7,329 bases of DNA from Pseudomonadota bacterium (GTDB taxonomy: Bacteria > Pseudomonadota > Gammaproteobacteria > Competibacterales > Competibacteraceae): positions 1 through 7,329 of the forward strand of contig JAGTSD010000083.1 of NCBI GenBank assembly GCA_018262135.1, in the 5' to 3' direction. The notes below the pieces were generated by a model. The model was given only the letters and a program-made list of their open reading frames with translations, ran no database searches and was not told the DNA's origin. Position 1 is the first letter of the stretch; each line of letters starts with the position of its first letter. The translations under genes and the position numbers were made by a program. Shown here piece after piece: positions 1 to 5,899 of the stretch.

Positions 1-222
1 AAGGCAGGCACGCCGGCCTGGCTCATTGACGGACCCGGGGATATTGACCCAGCCTGGCTAGCCGGGAAAACCACTATCGGCGTGACCGCCGGCGCTTCGG
101 CGCCTGAGGTGCTGGTGCAACAGGTCATTGCCCGGCTGCGGGAACTGGGCGCCACGGCGGTGACGGAAAGCACGGGGCGTGAGGAGAATGTAGTGTTCGC
201 GCTGCCCAGGGAATTGCGGTGA
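1..222 (+). CDS. ispH: 4-hydroxy-3-methylbut-2-enyl diphosphate reductase, C-terminal part
   Basis: This is the last 73 codons of IspH, the [4Fe-4S] cytosolic reductase that makes IPP and DMAPP in the final step of the MEP isoprenoid pathway. The frame is open from base 1 and stops at TGA 220-222. The fragment carries the family signature [10 protein letters not shown] at fragment residues 27-36. The Ser in this motif (fragment residue 33) corresponds to E. coli Ser269, which contacts the substrate diphosphate. The fragment then has the typical C-terminal motif [15 protein letters not shown]. It ends at LR, slightly shorter than E. coli IspH, which has a few more residues after the same motif. 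The iron-sulfur cysteines and the start lie upstream of the window. The identification is firm; only the N-terminal part is unseen. Confidence 0.95.
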   Translation, partial: KAGTPAWLIDGPGDIDPAWLAGKTTIGVTAGASAPEVLVQQVIARLRELGATAVTESTGREENVVFALPRELR

Positions 223-236
223 TTTCCCAGGAAATC
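221..236 (+). terminator. Small hairpin at the ispH stop, weak terminator candidate
   Basis: GATTTC (221-226) and GAAATC (231-236) form a perfect 6-bp inverted repeat around a 4-nt loop, starting inside the ispH stop codon and followed by GTTT. The stem is AT-rich and the T-run is short, so termination would be inefficient. Its position exactly at the end of ispH is the main argument for it. Confidence 0.25.
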
Positions 237-254
237 GTTTGACTGACATAAATC

Positions 255-292
255 GTTACAAAAATCCATTCCCGGCAAAATTCTGGTTACAA
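255..292 (+). repeat. Direct GTTACAA repeats upstream of the Spy-like gene
   Basis: GTTACAA occurs at 255-261 and again at 286-292. The copies are 31 bp apart start to start, close to three helical turns, so both would face the same side of the DNA. They lie 49-86 bp upstream of the start codon at 341, where a regulator of this gene could bind. GTTACA-type half sites are known for some OmpR-family response regulators (for example the RstA box), but no full consensus is present. The regulatory role is inferred. Confidence 0.3.
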
Positions 293-340
293 GCGTGGTG
301 TCTAATAGCCTCCGAAGCAAATCAACATGAGGAATCGAAG

Positions 341-898
341 ATGAAGACGCTACGCAAACGCCTGTTGATCGCCACCGCAGTGGCGGGTCTGGGGTTGGGC
401 ACGGTCGCTTTCGCCAGCCCCTGGGGCGGTTATGGCCCGATGGGTGGCGGTACGGGAGATTGTCCGATGATGGGCGGCGACGGTCCGGGGATGGAACGTG
501 GTCCGATGGGCGGTGGTCCTGGTCGCCGGATGGAGAGGATGCAGCAGTTCCACGCCGAGCGTATGGAATTACTGGAAGCGCGGCTCAAGCTCAAGCCTGA
601 TCAGCAGAATGCCTGGAAAGCTTTCCTCGCCGCTCAGGACGCGCATCACGCCGAAAAGATGAAAATTCGGCAGGAAATGCGGGACCGGGAAACCACCGCC
701 ATGGCCCATTTTGAAGAGCGGGTACAGGCCATGGAACAGGATCTGGCCAGCATGAAGACCATGGTCAAGGCTGCTGGCGATCTGTACGCCGCGCTCGATC
801 CGGATCAGAAGCAGGTCATGGATAATTTCTTCACCGACCGGCCGATGCGCCGGATGATGCGTGGCGCGGGCGCCCCGCCGGCCCCGCCGGCCCAATAA
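341..898 (+). CDS. Secreted Spy/CpxP-like LTxxQ-motif protein with Met/Gly-rich N-terminal region
   Basis: This predicted periplasmic protein of 185 residues resembles the Spy/CpxP/ZraP group of small helical chaperones and envelope stress or metal sensors. Residues 1-25 form a classical signal peptide (basic MKTLRKR, a hydrophobic core, cleavage after AFA). Residues 26-67 are rich in Gly and Met with one Cys: GPMGGG occurs twice, around CPMMGG. Residues 70-165 are charged and helical and carry two LTxxQ-like motifs, LKPDQ at 84-88 and LDPDQ at 152-156, the family hallmark. The tail is GAGAPPAPPAQ. The start at ATG 341 is chosen because TGAGGA at 328-333 gives a good ribosome site and because the signal peptide begins there; a TTG-initiated extension from 239 would bury the signal. 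Met, His and Cys content hints at soft-metal contact (inference). The family assignment is likely, the exact role unknown. Confidence 0.75.
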   Translation: MKTLRKRLLIATAVAGLGLGTVAFASPWGGYGPMGGGTGDCPMMGGDGPGMERGPMGGGPGRRMERMQQFHAERMELLEARLKLKPDQQNAWKAFLAAQDAHHAEKMKIRQEMRDRETTAMAHFEERVQAMEQDLASMKTMVKAAGDLYAALDPDQKQVMDNFFTDRPMRRMMRGAGAPPAPPAQ

Positions 899-923
899 GC
901 AATCCGTAGCCTGCCTCAGGGTC

Positions 924-963
924 GGGGGCGCCGCCCAGCCGGGTGTCGCCCCCTCCCTATTTT
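924..963 (+). terminator. Candidate rho-independent terminator after the Spy-like gene
   Basis: GGGGGCG (924-930) pairs perfectly with CGCCCCC (947-953). A smaller CCC/GGG stem (934-936 with 941-943) can form inside the 16-nt loop. A modest T-rich stretch (TATTTT, 958-963) follows after a few pyrimidines. The stem is strong and lies about 25 bp past the stop codon, but the T-run is short and displaced, so the call is moderate. Confidence 0.45.
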
Positions 964-990
964 CCTCCCGGAAATTTTCCTACCCCTGTT

Positions 991-1019
991 TTGCCTGCCT
1001 CGCGTTAATCTATTCTAAA
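991..1019 (+). promoter_or_regulatory. Possible sigma-70 promoter of glgB
   Basis: TTGCCT (991-996) and TCTAAA (1014-1019) are separated by 17 bp and each match four of six consensus bases. They sit in an AT-rich patch upstream of glgB, which suits a gene preceded by a likely terminator. Transcription would start near 1026 and leave a leader of about 50 nt. The match is by eye only and the element is weak. Confidence 0.3.
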
Positions 1020-1078
1020 TAAACCCGCAAATTTGTTATGTTATCCCGACAGCGGCACAACCAATGAAGGGAAGGGCG

Positions 1079-2386
1079 ATGCTGGAAGAACAGATTCAAA
1101 AAATCGTTGAATTACGCCATGACGCACCTTACGCGATTCTAGGGCCTCATTATGTTGAAGCGGAGCGGGCGCTGGTCATCCGCGCCTTCCTGCCATGGGC
1201 CGAGCGGGCTTATGTATTGCCGGCGGCTGGCGCTGGCAAACGCGAAATGCAACGGTTCCATCCGGACGGCCTGTTCGTCGCCCGCTTACCAGGAGTCAGG
1301 GAACTGGAATACCGGCTCGTTGCCGTTGATGCCAGCGGTCAGACGGTCACCTTCCACGACCCCTACGCCATTCACGAACCCTCCTTCAAGAGCGCCGACG
1401 GCCAGGCGCTCCGGCGGGGAACGCTGGAAAGCCTGTTCGCCAAACTGGGCGCGCACCTGCGGGTCAAGGAAAGCGTCATGGGCGTCAATTTCGTGCTCTG
1501 GGCGCCTCACGCCAGCCGGGTCAGCGTGGTGGGGACTTTCAACCAATGGGATGGCCGCCGGCATCCGATGGAGCGGCACGAGTCCGGAGTATGGGAATTG
1601 TTCGTTCCCGGTCTCGGCCTGGGCGAGCTGTACAAATACGAAATTCGCAACGCGGAAGGCGCGGTGTTTCTCAAGACCGATCCGCTGGCCTTCCAGACCG
1701 AGGCGTACCCCAAGACCGCCGCCTTCACCTGCGATCTCCAGCGCTGCCACGACTGGGGCGATGGCCCCTGGATGGCGCGCACCATGGATTCGCCCGGTTG
1801 GGAGTTGCCGGTCACTATTCACCGGATCACCTTTGACGAAGATGCGACCGGTGGACCCGACCGGGTCGCCAGCTACGGCCAGTTGCAAGACCTCGTTTTA
1901 CCCTATCTGCTGGAGCGGAAGCTCACGCACGTCGAACTGGCGTTCTGGGCCGAGGGCGAAACGGTAGCCAGCTACTACGCGCCCAATCCGCGCCATGGCC
2001 GGCCCGAGGAACTGATGGCCTTCATTGACGCCTGCCACCGGCGCGACATCGGCGTGATCCTCGACTGGATTCCTCCACTGCTCCCCAGCGAGGGGCAGGA
2101 ATTGACCTGGTTTGACGGGACGCGGATTTACGACGCCGACGTTCCCGGCCAGCCCGGGACGCTGGCCTTCGATCTGGAGCGGCCGGAAGTGTGCAATTTC
2201 CTGCTGGCTAACGCGCTGTTCTGGCGGCAGGCTTATCACGTTGACGCCTTGCGGACGGATGCCCACACCTACGCCGCCCGCCTGGCCGGGGCGAGCATGG
2301 CGGCGGGCTTGCGTTTCCTGATCCGCGAGACCGCAATCAAGCCCAGCCTGGATGCGGCGGACAGCGCCGCCCTCGCCGAAGGACGG
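1079..2386 (+). repeat. Degenerate internal copy of the glgB 5' half
   Basis: This segment encodes residues 1 to ~436, which align with the following canonical GlgB at an offset of about 423-437 residues. Matching landmarks are APYAILGPH with NPHALLGPH, KLGAH at 122 with KLGAH at 546, FNQWDGRRHPM with FNHWDGRRHPM, GELYKYEI with GELYKFEI, and IGVILDWIP with IGVILDWVP. Over the CBM48 part about 60 of 98 residues are identical by hand count. Short exact DNA matches remain, such as 15 bases (GGGCGAGCTGTACAA). The copy falls off after region II and continues as a linker rich in Ala at ~401-435. It reads in one uninterrupted frame, so it is not a decayed pseudogene. Confidence 0.85.
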
Positions 2387-4546
2387 CACAGTAATCCGCA
2401 CGCCCTGTTAGGGCCGCATCCGCTGGACGAACCGGGGCTGACCGTGGTTCGCGCCCTGTTGCCTAATGCGGAAGCGCCCTGTCTGGTCCCCACGAACGAG
2501 CCCCGGTTGTTGTACCCGCTGCAATGGGTCGCCGAAGATGGATTGTTTGAGACCCTCGTCGTCGCCGAACCCAAGGCGCTGCGCTACCGGCTCAACGCCA
2601 CCGAGCGCGGCTGGAATCACACCTTCGCCGATCCCTACGCGACCACGTTCTCGATTGTGGGCGATCAGGACTGTTATCTGTTCGCCGAGGGCAACCATTA
2701 CCGGATGTTCGAGAAACTGGGCGCGCACGCCTGCCAGGTCACCGGCGTCGGCGGAGTCAATTTCGCGGTGTGGGCGCCCAACGCCCAGCGGATCAGTGTG
2801 GTTGGCGAATTCAACCACTGGGATGGCCGCCGCCATCCGATGCGGCTGCGGCCGGGTTCAGGGATTTGGGAACTGTTCGTGCCCGGCCTGGCCGAGGGCG
2901 AGCTGTACAAGTTTGAGATTCTGCCTCGCACCGGCCCGGCGTTTCTGAAGACTGATCCCTACGCCTTCCATACCGAGGTGCCGCCCGGCACCGCCAGCGT
3001 GGTCTACGACCCGGTCGGCAAGCATGTCTGGCGTGATGGCGACTGGATGCAACGGCGGGTGCAGAGCCGGGCCTGGGAACGGCCGGTGGCGATTTACGAA
3101 GTCCACGCCGGATCGTGGCGGCGCAAGGCCGACGGCGAATTTCTCTCCTACCGCGAACTGGCCGACCAGTTGATTCCCTACGTGCTGGAGATGGGCTTCA
3201 CCCACATCGAATTTTTGCCGCTGGCCGAGCATCCCTACGGCCCCTCCTGGGGCTATCAGATTTCCAACTTCTACGCCCCGACCGCCCGCTTTGGCCGCCC
3301 GGACGATCTGATGGAACTGATCGATCGCTGCCATCAGAACGGCATCGGCGTGATTCTGGACTGGGTGCCGGCGCACTTCCCCAAGGACGCCCACGCCATG
3401 GCCTGGTTCGACGGCACCTGCCTGTACGAGCACGCCGATCCGCGCCAGGGTGAGCATCCCGACTGGGGCACGCTGATCTTCAACTACGGCCGCCACGAGA
3501 TCGAGAACTTCCTGATCGCCAATGCCTTGTTCTGGCTGGAAAAGTACCACTTTGACGGGCTGCGGGTAGACGCGGTAGCCTCGATGCTGTACCTGGATTA
3601 CTCCAAAAAGGACTGGATTCCCAACCAGTATGGCGGCAACGAAAATCTGGAAGCCATCGAGTTCCTCAAGCACACCAACGCCGTGGTTCATGCCGAACAT
3701 CCCGGCGTGCTGATGATCGCCGAGGAATCCACCGCCTGGCCGAACGTGTCGCGGCCCACCGACATGGGCGGGCTGGGCTTCGGCTTCAAGTGGAACATGG
3801 GCTGGATGCACGACGTGCTGTTCTACATGCAAGAAGAGCCGGCGCATCGCCGCCACCATCACGACAAGCTGACCTTCAGCATCGTCTATGCCTTCAGTGA
3901 GAACTTCATCCTGTCGCTGTCGCACGACGAGGTGGTGCATCTGAAGAAGTCGCTGCTCGGCAAGATGCCGGGCAGCGAACGCCAACAGTTCGCCAACCTG
4001 CGCCTGCTGTACGCCTTCATGTATGGCCATCCCGGCAAGAAGCTGCTGTTCATGGGCGGGGAGTTCGGCCAGCCCAGCGAGTGGAATCACGATGGCGAAC
4101 TGGAATGGGCGCTGCTGCGCAAGCCCCAGTACCAGAGCATGCAACGGTTCGTCAGCGACCTCAACAAGCTGTACGCGCGAGAACCGGCCTTGCATCAGGT
4201 GGATTTTCGCGGCGCCGGCTTTGAATGGGTGGATGCGAGCGGCGCTGAAACCAACGTCCTCGCCTTCGCCCGCAAGGCCCGGGATCCACGGGAGGCACTG
4301 GTGTTCGTGCTGAACTTCTCCGACCAGTCCTATCCACAGTACCGTCTCGGCGTGCCGTATCCGGTCGAATATCAGCAGTTGTTAAACAGCGACGCCCGCG
4401 AGTACGGCGGTTCCGGCAGGACGTTGCCTGGCGAGCGGGTCATGGCCGAGGAGTTTTCCAGCCATGGTTTTGCCTTCTCCATCGCCCTCGACCTGCCGCC
4501 GCTCAGCGCCTTGGTGTTAAAACCGGCGCCGCTGAAGCTGGAGTGA
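1079..4546 (+). CDS. glgB: 1,4-alpha-glucan branching enzyme with an extra degenerate N-terminal GlgB half
   Basis: GlgB (GH13, EC 2.4.1.18) cuts alpha-1,4 glucan and rejoins the piece by an alpha-1,6 bond, branching glycogen in the cytoplasm. The protein has 1155 residues against about 730 in E. coli. Residues ~436-1155 are a full GlgB: N-domain, CBM48 from ~546 (FNHWDGRRHPM at 578), barrel from ~670, and an all-beta C-terminal domain ending LPPLSALVLKP. Catalytic positions are intact: region I DWVPAHF (761-767), nucleophile Asp831 in GLRVDAVASM, acid Glu882 in MIAEEST, and His949-Asp950 in LSHDEVVH. Residues ~1-400 repeat the N-domain, CBM48 (FNQWDGRRHPM at 154) and the barrel as far as region II (ALRTDAH, Asp394), then stop; regions III and IV are absent and the region I His is Leu334. 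ATG 1079 is chosen over the in-frame ATG 1064 because a purine-rich GGAAGGG-type ribosome site (around 1068-1076) precedes it. No glgA, glgC or glgP is visible nearby. Confidence 0.93.
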   Translation: MLEEQIQKIVELRHDAPYAILGPHYVEAERALVIRAFLPWAERAYVLPAAGAGKREMQRFHPDGLFVARLPGVRELEYRLVAVDASGQTVTFHDPYAIHEPSFKSADGQALRRGTLESLFAKLGAHLRVKESVMGVNFVLWAPHASRVSVVGTFNQWDGRRHPMERHESGVWELFVPGLGLGELYKYEIRNAEGAVFLKTDPLAFQTEAYPKTAAFTCDLQRCHDWGDGPWMARTMDSPGWELPVTIHRITFDEDATGGPDRVASYGQLQDLVLPYLLERKLTHVELAFWAEGETVASYYAPNPRHGRPEELMAFIDACHRRDIGVILDWIPPLLPSEGQELTWFDGTRIYDADVPGQPGTLAFDLERPEVCNFLLANALFWRQAYHVDALRTDAHTYAARLAGASMAAGLRFLIRETAIKPSLDAADSAALAEGRHSNPHALLGPHPLDEPGLTVVRALLPNAEAPCLVPTNEPRLLYPLQWVAEDGLFETLVVAEPKALRYRLNATERGWNHTFADPYATTFSIVGDQDCYLFAEGNHYRMFEKLGAHACQVTGVGGVNFAVWAPNAQRISVVGEFNHWDGRRHPMRLRPGSGIWELFVPGLAEGELYKFEILPRTGPAFLKTDPYAFHTEVPPGTASVVYDPVGKHVWRDGDWMQRRVQSRAWERPVAIYEVHAGSWRRKADGEFLSYRELADQLIPYVLEMGFTHIEFLPLAEHPYGPSWGYQISNFYAPTARFGRPDDLMELIDRCHQNGIGVILDWVPAHFPKDAHAMAWFDGTCLYEHADPRQGEHPDWGTLIFNYGRHEIENFLIANALFWLEKYHFDGLRVDAVASMLYLDYSKKDWIPNQYGGNENLEAIEFLKHTNAVVHAEHPGVLMIAEESTAWPNVSRPTDMGGLGFGFKWNMGWMHDVLFYMQEEPAHRRHHHDKLTFSIVYAFSENFILSLSHDEVVHLKKSLLGKMPGSERQQFANLRLLYAFMYGHPGKKLLFMGGEFGQPSEWNHDGELEWALLRKPQYQSMQRFVSDLNKLYAREPALHQVDFRGAGFEWVDASGAETNVLAFARKARDPREALVFVLNFSDQSYPQYRLGVPYPVEYQQLLNSDAREYGGSGRTLPGERVMAEEFSSHGFAFSIALDLPPLSALVLKPAPLKLE

Positions 4547-4563
4547 ACGCGAGATCCAGCGAC

Positions 4564-4600
4564 AGGCGGCCAAACGGCCTAACCAGGTACGTGGCCGCCT
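4564..4600. terminator. Inverted repeat between convergent glgB and DUF2845 genes
   Basis: AGGCGGCCA (4564-4572) and TGGCCGCCT (4592-4600) form a perfect 9-bp inverted repeat with a 19-nt loop, about 18 bp after the glgB stop and 42 bp from the stop of the opposing gene. A TTTT run occurs 3' of it on the + strand (4610-4613), while no T-run follows on the - strand. The position between two converging genes suggests a transcription stop, mainly for glgB. A shorter alternative hairpin (GGCC 4568-4571 with 4576-4579) would compete. Confidence 0.45.
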
Positions 4601-4641
4601 CCTCGATGGTTTTGAGCTGGATTTTTGGCCTGCGGGCGGCG

Positions 4642-4965
4642 CTACTGGCGGGGACCGTCGGCGATATCCACCAAGGTATCGCCATGAAAGGTCAGGATTT
4701 TCAAAAACCTGCCATGCCCCAGGTTGTATTCCCACTTGTAGACCGGAATGATTCGCCGGGTTTCCGTGTAATAAATACAACGTTTGTCATTGCATAACGC
4801 TGCCTGCTCGATAAAGCCGTCCTGCCGGGCGCTTTGCGGCTCGCCGCAGATATCGAGAACCCGCGACTGGGAATCGCCGGTGTTCACCAGATAGCCACCG
4901 CAGCGGAGGCTGTCCGCGCTTGCCAGCGCGGGTAGCAGTAAAAGCCAGTATCCGACTTGTCGCAT
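4642..4965 (-). CDS. DUF2845 family secreted protein
   Basis: This is a 107-residue protein of unknown function, predicted to be exported. Residues 1-17 (MRQVGYWLLLLPALASA) form a signal peptide with cleavage before DSLRCG. The mature part shows the DUF2845 pattern: SLRCGGYLVNTGDS at 19-32, VLDICGEPQ at 36-44, and an aromatic block with KWEYNLG at 77-83 followed by FLKILTFHGDTLVDIADG. Four cysteines (22, 40, 58, 63) could form disulfides in the periplasm. The start is supported by GGAGG on the minus strand (plus positions 4975-4979) nine bases upstream. The gene converges on glgB and is divergent from the transporter gene, with its own likely promoter near 5048-5077, so it appears to be monocistronic. 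The family call is good; no biochemical function is established for it that I know of. Confidence 0.85.
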   Translation of the reverse strand: MRQVGYWLLLLPALASADSLRCGGYLVNTGDSQSRVLDICGEPQSARQDGFIEQAALCNDKRCIYYTETRRIIPVYKWEYNLGHGRFLKILTFHGDTLVDIADGPRQ

Positions 4966-5047
4966 GAATAATTGCCTCCGCAGGAGTTTTTTGCGATTTC
5001 CAGCACTGGCGGCCTGGCCAGCGGGTGGCTAATATAATCCACATGTC

Positions 5048-5077
5048 ATTAGATCGAATCGTCTATCATAATATCAA
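5048..5077 (-). promoter_or_regulatory. Probable sigma-70 promoter of the DUF2845 gene
   Basis: Read on the minus strand, TTGATA (plus 5072-5077) and TCTAAT (plus 5048-5053) each match five of six consensus bases and are 18 bp apart. Transcription would start near 5041, leaving a leader of roughly 75 nt before the start codon at 4965. The element lies in an AT-rich island that contrasts with the GC-rich surroundings. Confidence 0.4.
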
Positions 5078-5169
5078 CAATACATCACCATGCATTCCTG
5101 GCCGTGCCGGGGGGTCGACGTTATCACCCGCACCAAGAAGCAACCTAAAAAAACAGCCGGGCGTTTCCG

Positions 5170-5754
5170 ATGAATGAATTTTTCATCACGACATCCACCG
5201 CGTTTGGCCTGATCGGTCTGGCCGAACTGGGCGACAAAACCCAACTGGTCTGCATGACCTTGGCCGCCCGCCATCCGCCCACTCCGGTATTGAGCGGCGC
5301 CGTATTGGCGTTCGCGGTGCTGAACGGGCTGGCAGTCCTGTTCGGCGCTTCCGTCGCCGCCTGGCTGCCTGAATGGGTCACCGCGACGGCGGTCGCGATC
5401 CTGTTCGCGGCGTTCGGCGTCAAGGCTCTGCGCGACGCCGGCGAAGAAACAGTCGAAGTCGAGGAAAAAAGCGGCCGAGGCGTGCTGTTCTCCACGTTCG
5501 GCCTCATCTTTCTGGCGGAACTGGGCGACAAGACCCAACTGGCCGTGGCCGGTCTCGCCAGCACCCAGTCCGCGTTGCCGGTCTGGGTCGGCGGCACGCT
5601 GGGCCTGGCGGCGGTCTCGGCGCTGGGCGTGCTGGCCGGCCGCACCGTGCTGCAACGGCTGCCGATGCCTCTGTTGCACCGGGTCAGCGGCGCGCTGTTC
5701 CTGCTGCTGGCGCTGCTGGCGGGCTGGCAGGCCATCGCCGCGCTGAGCGGCTGA
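5170..5754 (+). CDS. TMEM165/GDT1 (UPF0016) family cation transporter
   Basis: This is an integral inner-membrane protein of 194 residues in the UPF0016/GDT1 family. Characterised members move Mn2+ or Ca2+ out of the cytosol, for example Vibrio MneA and yeast Gdt1. The protein is two homologous halves, each with the family motif E-x-G-D-K-T: ELGDKTQL at 19-26 and again at 117-124. The acidic residues of these motifs are the expected cation ligands. About six hydrophobic helices can be drawn (roughly 9-31, 38-60, 68-87, 105-130, 138-158, 172-191). A charged loop (residues 89-100, rich in Glu) joins the halves. The start is ATG 5170, as expected from family length, but no clear Shine-Dalgarno precedes it. 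No yybP-ykoY manganese riboswitch is recognisable in the short leader. Manganese export is the best guess at function; the substrate is not provable from sequence. Confidence 0.9.
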   Translation: MNEFFITTSTAFGLIGLAELGDKTQLVCMTLAARHPPTPVLSGAVLAFAVLNGLAVLFGASVAAWLPEWVTATAVAILFAAFGVKALRDAGEETVEVEEKSGRGVLFSTFGLIFLAELGDKTQLAVAGLASTQSALPVWVGGTLGLAAVSALGVLAGRTVLQRLPMPLLHRVSGALFLLLALLAGWQAIAALSG

Positions 5755-5764
5755 GCGGCTGAGG
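5742..5764 (+). repeat. 8-bp tandem repeat across the transporter stop codon
   Basis: GCTGAGCG occurs twice in tandem, followed by a near-complete third unit (GCTGAGGG may be read as a one-base variant). The transporter's TGA (5752-5754) is inside the second unit. Gain or loss of a unit by slippage would alter only the last few residues, because each unit brings a TGA in a different frame. Confidence 0.6.
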
Positions 5765-5899
5765 GGCGGGAATCTCATCAATGACCCGATCCAGGCTGTC
5801 AGCGCTCCAGCGGTTTTCCAACCCGGCCTCCGCCGATGGGGCGAAGGGGCTGGGCTGCGTTGGCGTCGGGAGGCACAGGCCGGTTCTGGAGGCAGACCC

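Noticed and set aside
239..340. TTG-initiated N-terminal extension of the Spy-like protein
   Set aside because: It would place 34 residues ahead of a clear signal peptide, and the ATG at 341 has its own Shine-Dalgarno sequence.
1064..1078. Upstream ATG for glgB
   Set aside because: It adds only five residues (MKGRA) and has no ribosome site, whereas these same bases supply the purine-rich site for ATG 1079. It cannot be fully excluded.
1152..1967. A 271-codon plus-strand open frame overlapping the first glgB copy
   Set aside because: It is in another frame of the GlgB coding region and its composition (rich in Arg, Ser, Pro, Trp) is typical of an out-of-frame GC-rich reading. I considered whether it showed that the glgB frame is wrong here, but the glgB frame aligns with GlgB throughout.
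2290..2400. Fusion of two separate genes through a frameshift or lost stop codon at the copy junction
   Set aside because: The frame is continuous, with no codon-usage break seen by eye, and the linker reads as plausible protein sequence. Assembly error cannot be tested here and is listed as a refutation of the main finding.
2858..4195. A 445-codon open frame on the minus strand inside glgB
   Set aside because: It lies opposite conserved GH13 catalytic sequence, its translation shows no recognisable domain, and long antisense open frames are common in GC-rich genes. It is a shadow of glgB.
5078..5169. A yybP-ykoY manganese riboswitch ahead of the UPF0016 gene
   Set aside because: Such genes often have one, so I looked, but the leader lacks the conserved loop sequences and is short; only a trivial GGGT/ACCC pairing was seen.
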